Source of the DNA: Halichoerus grypus | Taxonomy: Eukaryota > Chordata > Mammalia > Carnivora > Phocidae | Direction: 5' to 3' | Assembly: GCF_964656455.1 (NCBI RefSeq) | Contig: NC_135716.1 | Span: 109,648,389 to 109,712,388 of the forward strand | Length of the DNA: 64,000 nucleotides | In this document: in pieces, positions 57,713 through 64,000 of the stretch | Position numbering within the stretch: the first letter of the stretch is position 1 | How the letters are laid out: every line of letters begins with the position of its first letter | Notes under the pieces: model-generated | Database searches by the model: none | What the model was told of the DNA's origin: nothing | The model's input: only the letters and a program-made list of their open reading frames with translations | Made by a program: the position numbers and the translations under genes

Positions 57713-59239
57713 CTCTTGAACACCAGGTAGAGCCATGATGTAGTCATAGGATTCCCTGCCTCTACCAGATGAAGCTGACCAACTAGAACTCATCCCAGCC
57801 CTGTTCCTGAGCTAGACTCCAGCGCAGAGTTGTTGCTTTTCACCAGCTTGCAGGGGGAGTTACCAAGCTGGGTTAGTAACTGTTGATGGGGCCCTTTACA
57901 TGTCACAAAGATCAATTAGAAATGTATTTCTAATAGTTGGTGACTAATAATGAAATCATGAGGCTATGCCTAGTCTAAAAAATGTCTAGGTGATGGGTCC
58001 GAGCTCACGTCTGGGTATTTGCTACCCCCCCCACCCCCAATGCTGTACTCTAAAGAGAGCTCTTTAATTGCCGTACCCCTGACCACCCCCCACCCACCCC
58101 CACTTCCAAAGAGGTAAGATTCCTTACTGCTGGGAGAGGAGCCAAGTCAAGCTATGTAATAAAACCATAAGGGAGGAGGAGAAATGGGGGTGGAGGAGAA
58201 AAAGCAGTCATGGGGACAGGGAGTAGAGGAGTTCTCTTCAGGATATGAGCAGAGCCCCATCAGAGCAGCTATGAGCCAATGAGACAGAAAAGAAAGTTCT
58301 GTCTATGTTTCAGAGTCCCTATCTATGTCTGTCTTCTGTAATGAATTGCATGAGGGAAGAGCAAAGAAGGAAATTCCTTTTAAATTACATGCTGGTTATT
58401 GTCCTGTGCTTAAACATGGCACAGTCCCAAGGCCAACACCCAAGAGTCTAAGCGTTGTGAAAGTGGCACCTATAAATAGGGGAGAAGGCCCTGCAGAAAG
58501 ATGAAGCCGTGCCTCTCAGTCAGGGCTCTGCTTGCACCCCAGCGGCCTCCGTCACAGAGAATGCAGCCAGCACAAACAGAGGAGGCAGGGGTCCCAGCAC
58601 CGGTCAGTCTGGCTGCCGGGAAGGAGACAGCCTGGATGGTGATGCACTAGACCTTGGGCATGGGGTGGAGGGCCACTCAAACAAGGCACTGTCCTCACCA
58701 TTCCCTGGGGCTTTTAGGACAGGGGTGTCCGGGAGCCCATGACGGCAGGTTGGAGGGAGGAAGGGGAATCTGTTTGGGAGCAGGTTACAGCCTGACATGG
58801 GTACCCTAGGGCAGCCTGAAACTAGCCAGGCTCCCACCTGGACCAGGGATGCCCCAGGAGCTGCCGAACCACTGGGTCACAGAGACCACTACTGGTGGGT
58901 GGTGGCTGTGGGGCAGCCAAAGTTTCTAAGATCTCAACGATACTTTACTCAAAGAGAAGTCTCTGGGACATGCTCAGAATTCACCCCCCCCTTCCCCCCC
59001 CCCACCAATGGCTGCAGATTTTAAGATTAGAAGGGGGGAAGATCCATGGAGCAAGGTCAACATGAGAGAGACAGCCGCACTTGGGGGTAAGTCACTATGG
59101 GGAGAGGGGCTATTGATCATGGCAGCTCCTGTTATCCAGGCTTATTACTGAAAAGTTGAACTTCGGTGAGGGAATAGCAAAGGCAAAGCAAAGTGGCTCG
59201 AGGAATGGAGGCAATATCTTAGATGGGAAGCAGTGGGGT
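57713..59239. other. Non-repetitive; TATA-like box, C-runs
   Basis: C-rich runs lie at 58,025-58,041, 58,084-58,102 and 58,983-59,003. A canonical TATAAATAGG is at 58,471-58,480. Frames at 58,509-58,837 overlap on both strands and are unrecognised. Confidence 0.4.
58471..58480 (+). promoter_or_regulatory. TATA-box-like site
   Basis: TATAAATAGG in non-repetitive DNA. A start near 58,500 would be expected, and an ATG lies at 58,501 with a 49-codon frame to TAG at 58,648. That ATG is too close to the predicted start to be a convincing coding start. No transcript evidence is visible. Confidence 0.25.
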
Positions 59240-59515
59240 GCATTGCACTATAAAAGCCAGAAGGCCTGGGGTTGAGGCCTTGCTGACTGCTGACATTATA
59301 AATACCATTGGGCTCTCCATTTTCTCATGTGAAAAACAAGATCTGTACCCTCTCCTACATGAAAGTGGTTAGCAAGTAGGGCGCATTCATTCACTGAGTT
59401 ATTCTATAAAATATTGGGGGCCTGCTTTGTGCCAGGCACCAGGCTAGACTCTGGGCACATGGGTGAGCACTTAGCTGTGGTCCCTGCCCTTACTGGGCTT
59501 CCATTCTACCCGACC
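59240..59515 (+). mobile_element. MIR then L2 antisense fragment
   Basis: 59,240-59,395 reads as sense MIR ('ccattttctcatgtgaaaaa'). 59,385-59,515 reads as antisense L2 ('gtgccaggcaccaggctaga'). Both are short and old. Confidence 0.55.
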
Positions 59516-60560
59516 AATCAAAATGTTGGTTGAATCTGGATCCCTTGCTCTCTGCCTCCACCCTCCCCGCCCCACACCCCTTTCCTGTGGAATGGGCTTC
59601 AGCTAGTACTTTTAGAAATTGTTAGCAGGGAAGGGAAGACTCAGAACAGCACATTTTAGAACAGATAGGAAAGTAAAACTGATCTCCTGGTCCCAACCAT
59701 CCTTGCCAGCATAAGAGATTTATGGGGAAGATAAAGAGGTTCTAGAATAAAGCCAGGAAATGATTGCAGCCTCCTTCCAGGCTTTCCTAAGAAAATCATA
59801 AATCTTTCCCAGGCTTACACCAACAGCAAAAAGGGTCAAACCAGCATTTTAACAGTTCTTCTGAAACTGGTGGAATATTGCCGGCTATTTTTAGAGACTG
59901 ATTAGAAGGCTAGTGAAGAGGACCATAGGTGAAAAATTAAAAGAACTATGATGATGATAAAGGTAAAAATATGATAGAAGTGGCCTAATGAAGATTACAT
60001 ATACACCAGGTCTTCTCCTGCTCTGTGGAGAGCTATTTAAGATACAATGTATGTGGGAATCTTTTAAGTTGGATGTAGAAAGGCACCTCCTGACTCTAAG
60101 AATGGTTGGATGCCAACAAAGTGGAGGGTTATGGAATGAAATCAGCTTTCTTATGTTTGAGCAAACAGACTCGTAGATGAAGTAATCAAATTTAGCCCAT
60201 CTGAATGTTTGTTTTCTGTTGTTATCCGTCAAGGCCCAAGCCAAGGAAACGTTGACCAGCGTGGATGACTACCATCTCTGGTGTGTCAGCAAGCCTGGAC
60301 ACCTGTAGGCTGTGGTGGTTCGGGGCCCCTCGAAGACTCTGTGGGCCTCCAGCCCATCTTCCACCTTCTCCATCAGTTTCATTGTCCAAGAGGCTGCCCG
60401 GCAGGAACTGTGCAAGAGCTCCCTGCCCTTGGGCTTGCAGCTGGGCTCGGCTAAGAGGAAGCATCGGCGGGAAGTCCTCCAGAAGGGCTGGAGCAAAGTG
60501 AGGCGGGTTATCCATTCAGCCTCCTCCCCGATGGTTTGATGGCTGCTAGATCCCTTTAGG
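59516..60560. other. Non-repetitive; exon-like open stretch
   Basis: Mostly unremarkable. From 60,186 to 60,537 one plus frame has a single TAG (60,306-60,308) in 117 codons, after a pyrimidine-rich stretch ending in AG at 60,233. The opposite strand is also open (60,222-60,515), so GC bias may explain it. No protein family was recognised. Confidence 0.35.
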
Positions 60561-60890
60561 GAAGGCTGCGTGCAGCTCCTACTGTGCGACCTCCCCTGCA
60601 GCTACAGTTCTCACTGGGTTCAGGGAGATACCTCCTCACCCCTCACACCTTCAGTCTTCAGTCCTAGAGGTGGTAACAGGCGTAACCCTGCTCAGACCTC
60701 TGTAAACAGTCCTTCCATAAATTCTCCTTGGTCAGCTCTTTTGTGTGTGCCATCTGTCTCCAGCTGGACATCTGGCTCATACACACTATGAATCGGGCTT
60801 GAGGAACTTCTGAAATTCCATTCAGTGTTTACTCTAACAAAAATGTTTTGAGCAACTACTTTATACAAATGATAAGTAAATACTGAGGGG
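60560..60890 (+). mobile_element. Ancient repeat, family not named
   Basis: The 'tgtaaacagtccttccataa', 'ttctccttggtcagctcttt' and 'gtgtgccatctgtctccagc' segments have the look of a common ancient mammalian repeat end. I cannot assign the family. Confidence 0.45.
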
Positions 60891-61112
60891 CTTAATAATA
60901 ATATCCAAACCTTTATGAGTTTTTGGTGTGTGCTAGTTCCCGGACTAAACAGTTGATGTGATTTAATCAACTCAATAATCTTGTGATGAATATGTTTTTA
61001 AACGTGTTTCCAGGCAGCTCAACCAATGTTCACTGGGGTTCCATATGTTGCCTGAGCCCGTACCACTAGGAAGTAGAGGAGGCAGGATTCAAACCCAGAT
61101 AGGTTTCATTTC
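60890..61112 (-). mobile_element. MIR SINE, antisense
   Basis: The 'gttgatgtgatttaatcaac', 'gaggcaggattcaaacccag' and flanking segments follow the MIR reverse complement. A CAN-SINE inserted at its end. Confidence 0.75.
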
Positions 61113-61129
61113 TAAGCTTCTATTTTATT

Positions 61130-61333
61130 TATTATTATTTTTTAAATTCTTTTTTTTTTTAAAGATTTTATTTATTTATCTGACAGAGAGAGGGAACACA
61201 AACAGGGGGAGTGGGAGAGGGAGAAGCAGGCTTCCCGCTGAGCAGGGAGCCCGACTCTGGGCCCGATCCCAGGACCCTGGGACCATGACCTGAGCCAAAG
61301 GCAGCTTAACCGACTGAGCCACCCAGGCGCCCC
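61130..61333 (-). mobile_element. CAN-SINE, antisense
   Basis: T-rich tail, 'gggagtgggagagggagaag', 'gaccatgacctgagccaaag' and head 'gagccacccaggcgcccc'. The duplication ctaagcttctatttta (about 61,113) is repeated as ctaagcttgtatttta at 61,334. Confidence 0.96.
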
Positions 61334-61349
61334 TAAGCTTGTATTTTAA

Positions 61350-62100
61350 ACTTTTTCTCTTTATGGCTTCTTCTATACACTAACTAGTATGATAGGATGG
61401 TCAGGGAACCAAAAACCAAAGAAGGAGGGAGGAAGTCTACCATGTGCCAAGAATCACGTACAGAAAACGGGTCTCTATTTTCCGAACCGGAAGTTTAGTA
61501 GGGGTGCAAAAGGACACAGAGCACAAACGAGGAGAAGTTTCCAGCTGAGCAAGGGGGTGAGAGAGGAACTCTCTGAAAGGGGAGCATTCTGTGCAGTGAC
61601 GTACTGCTGCCTAACAAATGGTCCTCCAGCCCTCCCCAAAGCCCTGATTAGTAGCGTTTGCCGATTTCTGTGGTGTGAATACTCCCACCATGGAGGGTGT
61701 CAGGCCAGCAGTATGATGTCCTGGAAGGGGGAGTGGGGAAGAGATGTGCGCCGCTGGTCCGTGAGAACCAGCACAAGCATCACCGGGCTTATGGCAAGGA
61801 TGGGGAGTCAGGCACAGCATGGTGTGTTTGGGGCACCACGAGGACATGAGCTGTGCCGGACCACAAGGGACAAGGAGCCGGGGCCGGTGGAGTGGCTAAA
61901 CACTGGATTTTGAAAACTTAGTGAAAAGAGAATATAAAATATCTCATTAATATTTGTGTTGATTACATGTTAAAATCATATTTTAAATGCATTAGGTTAA
62001 CCACATAGTTATCATGAATGTCATCTGTTTCTTTTTACTTTTAAAAATGTGGCTACTGGAAAATCCCAAGCTATACAACTGGCTTGCATTATATTTCTTT
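61350..62100. other. Probable ancient repeat; long chance frame
   Basis: A 174-codon plus frame (61,389-61,913) is the longest unassigned frame in the window, but it has no domain. Its middle ('gtgtgaatactcccaccatg') resembles an ancient repeat. The last 200 bp are AT-rich. Confidence 0.35.
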
Positions 62101-62480
62101 GAGACAGCTTTGGGCCAGAGCATTTGGACTTTATTCAACGGGCAACACAGAGTCTTAGGAGGGTTTTAAATGGATGTGGTCTGCTTCCCATAAAGATCCA
62201 TCTGGTGCCATGTGGAGTTTGCGGAGGCCACACAGGAGGGGGGAGCCTTGGGAGCGGCCAGGCCAGAGGGAGGCCAGATGGCATGAAGGCCAAGGAGGTG
62301 GGAATGAAGAAGGAGAGAGCAGCCTGGACGGGACAGGGCGGCCGATTGGTTGTGGGAGGTGAACAGAGGGAGGTATCAAGGGTGATCAGGTTTCTGGCTT
62401 GGGCAACAGTCTAGATGGGAGTAGGATAAACAGAGAAAAAAGAACAGGAGGGATGAAAATTTCCTGTGGGAGGAGAATGT
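62100..62480 (-). mobile_element. L2 LINE fragment, antisense
   Basis: The 'aggagggttttaaatggatg', 'gggaggccagatggcatgaa' and 'caagggtgatcaggtttctg' segments follow L2 antisense order. Confidence 0.65.
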
Positions 62481-62559
62481 GTTCAGTTTCAGGCATGATG
62501 TGTCTGAGGTGCCAAGAGACCTGCAACTGGGTACAGGGGTCTGGAATCCTGTTGGCACC

Positions 62560-63300
62560 ATCTTAAAACCATATCCCAAGTCAGCCATCTCCCACCACCT
62601 CTAATGCTACCACCCCAATCCAAGCGACTGTAATATCTTATCTGGATTTTTGCCACAGCCACCTAGCTGGTCTCCTTGCTGATGCATTTGCCTTGTTTTT
62701 TCTCAAGTCTCCATCAACAGCTGCAGTCGTGTTGTTAAAAGCCACATCAGAATGTGTATGCCTCCGCTCACGATCTCCAGGGAGCTCCGTGGCACCCAGT
62801 GGTCATACCACTCTGTACGATCACCTAAGGCCCACGGGAGCTGGCCCTGCTACTCTCTGAGTACTCTTTCCCTCAGTGAGTCTGCTGTAACCACGCCGAC
62901 CTCCTCGATGTTTCTAGAACTCACCAGGAACCCTCCCGCCTCAGGGCCTTTGCACCTGTCACTCTTCTCTTGCATCCCTGAGGCGCGGTTTCCCTCACCT
63001 TCTTTGGGTCTTTATTCAACTATCCCTTTCTCCATAAAGACTTCCTGCTCACCCCATCTAAAATGACATCCCCACTCTTTCCTTCCTTATTTTTTCATTA
63101 GCTCTTACCTCTATTAATCTCATACAATAAATGTTTCTTATTTATCATTCTTTAAGGTCTGTCTCCCTCATTAGAATGTAAGCTCCATAAGGCAGAAATT
63201 TTGTCTGTTTTATTTTCTGCTGTGTCCCCCGTACCAGGAATAGTTCCTGGCACATAGTAGATACTGGATTAATATTTGTTGCATGAACCAATAAACTGCA
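62560..63300 (+). mobile_element. L2 LINE, sense, about 740 bp
   Basis: The 'tggatttttgccacagccac', 'cctcagggcctttgcacctg', 'ttagaatgtaagctccataa', 'gttcctggcacatagtagat' and 'aatatttgttgcatgaac' segments match L2 in order up to its 3' end. It stands head-to-head with the antisense L2 just before it. Confidence 0.93.
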
Positions 63301-63329
63301 GTAAACCAAGGGGGTGAATACGTAAGTTC

Positions 63330-63470
63330 TAGAAACAGACCCGTCTTGGAATCCCAGCTCTGAACTTGCCATTGTGACCTTGGAGTGTTCTTTAACATCT
63401 CTGAGCCTTATTTTTCTCATCTGTGGAATGAGGGATTAATAGAAGCTCCCACAAAAGATTGTTGTGAGGA
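63330..63470 (+). mobile_element. MIR SINE, sense
   Basis: The 'cagctctgaacttgccattg', 'tctgagccttatttttctca' and 'attgttgtgaggatgcagcc' segments match MIR. Confidence 0.85.
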
Positions 63471-64000
63471 TGCAGCCAGTCAAGAAATATTTCTGGAACC
63501 CCTCCCATGCACCAGGAGCTGTGTTTAATGGGAATTCAATGAGCTAATGACACTATTTCTGCCATATTGTAAACGCTCTGTGGATGTTAGCATTTACTGA
63601 GTATTAGCAGGGCAGGGAGTATTAGACAGTCAGCAGACAGGGCTGTGGGATGCTGATCTGGGAGTGAGTGTCCTGGGAGAGGCTGAGCTGGCCCGGGAGT
63701 GGGGGGTGGTGAGATGGTGGGGGGCGGGTAGGGAGGAGACAGGACTCTGCTGACTGCTGAGTTCACAGGGATGGAACCATGAGGGGGAGCTGGGAAGCAA
63801 GCTGGACTTCAAAGGCTGTTCAGGGGGTAGAGGGGAATTCTGGTGCCATCATCAGTGTACCAATGCCAGAACCCCAAAGCACCGTAGAGACAGACTCTCC
63901 CCAAAGCCACGAGTCACTCCTCCCAGGAGGTATGACACTGTCGCCATGAGAAGAACACAGTAACGTGGCAGGGTCCCACCTACTTCAGACTGGGTTAGGG
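63471..64000. other. Non-repetitive; G-rich patch; no gene seen
   Basis: A G-rich stretch at about 63,700-63,738 has several G-runs. No gene or repeat was recognised up to the window end. Confidence 0.35.

Noticed and set aside
57457..57793. His-Ser-rich repeat proteins
   Set aside because: Antisense translation of the TGAA/TGAG minisatellite at an L2 end.
61389..61913. 174-codon open frame
   Set aside because: No domain; the middle part resembles an ancient interspersed repeat. Its length alone is not enough in 64 kb over six frames.
1..64000. A previously undescribed gene system or operon-like cluster
   Set aside because: The window is repeat-rich mammalian intergenic DNA; apart from the ARL6IP1 retrocopy and transposon remnants, no protein family could be recognised.

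Overview
This window is mammalian nuclear DNA and looks intergenic. It carries at least 18 tRNA-derived CAN-SINE (SINEC) copies with the carnivoran head (GGGGCGCCTGGGTGGCTCAG), a pyrimidine-rich middle and an AAATAAATAAAATCTT tail. Their 3' halves (TCTGTCAAATAAATAAATAAAATCTT style) are the form I associate with arctoid carnivorans (bears, seals, mustelids) rather than dog or cat. That narrower placement is an inference. Old mammal-wide repeats (MIR, L2, MLT1, MER5A, ERVL, old L1) fill much of the rest. I see no intact multi-exon protein-coding gene, no structural RNA gene and no microbial or viral operon.

Layout. 1-2.8 kb: an old antisense L1 with small insertions. 2.9-7.1 kb: a broken antisense ERVL-type endogenous retrovirus (gag-like, RT thumb, RNase H, integrase, dUTPase-like), itself split by an L1 and by SINEs. 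7-22 kb: mostly non-repetitive DNA with MIR, L2, SINE and short L1 pieces. 22.8-29.6 kb: a nest of repeats. An ancient repeat contains an antisense L1, and that L1 contains a 2.3 kb processed retrocopy of ARL6IP1. 29.6-36 kb: mostly non-repetitive, including a tight cluster of transcription-factor-like motifs at 33.8 kb. 36.5-43 kb: an L1 pile-up (old antisense L1, a second antisense L1 inside it, a younger sense L1 inside it, and SINEs in each). 43-64 kb: non-repetitive stretches alternating with L2, MIR, MLT1, HAL1/L1ME-like, MER5A and simple repeats.

The most informative locus is the ARL6IP1 retrocopy on the minus strand (25,454-27,791). It has a 12-bp target-site duplication at an L1-endonuclease-like site. 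Its first 201 codons have no stop. A one-base loss in an A-run just before the normal end moves the frame into the former 3' UTR and gives a 265-codon reading frame with a new, partly hydrophobic 64-residue tail. Two related L1 copies elsewhere in the window show the same site without the insertion. Nothing in the sequence shows that the retrocopy is expressed, and two Gly-to-Arg changes in its membrane hairpin argue for relaxed constraint.
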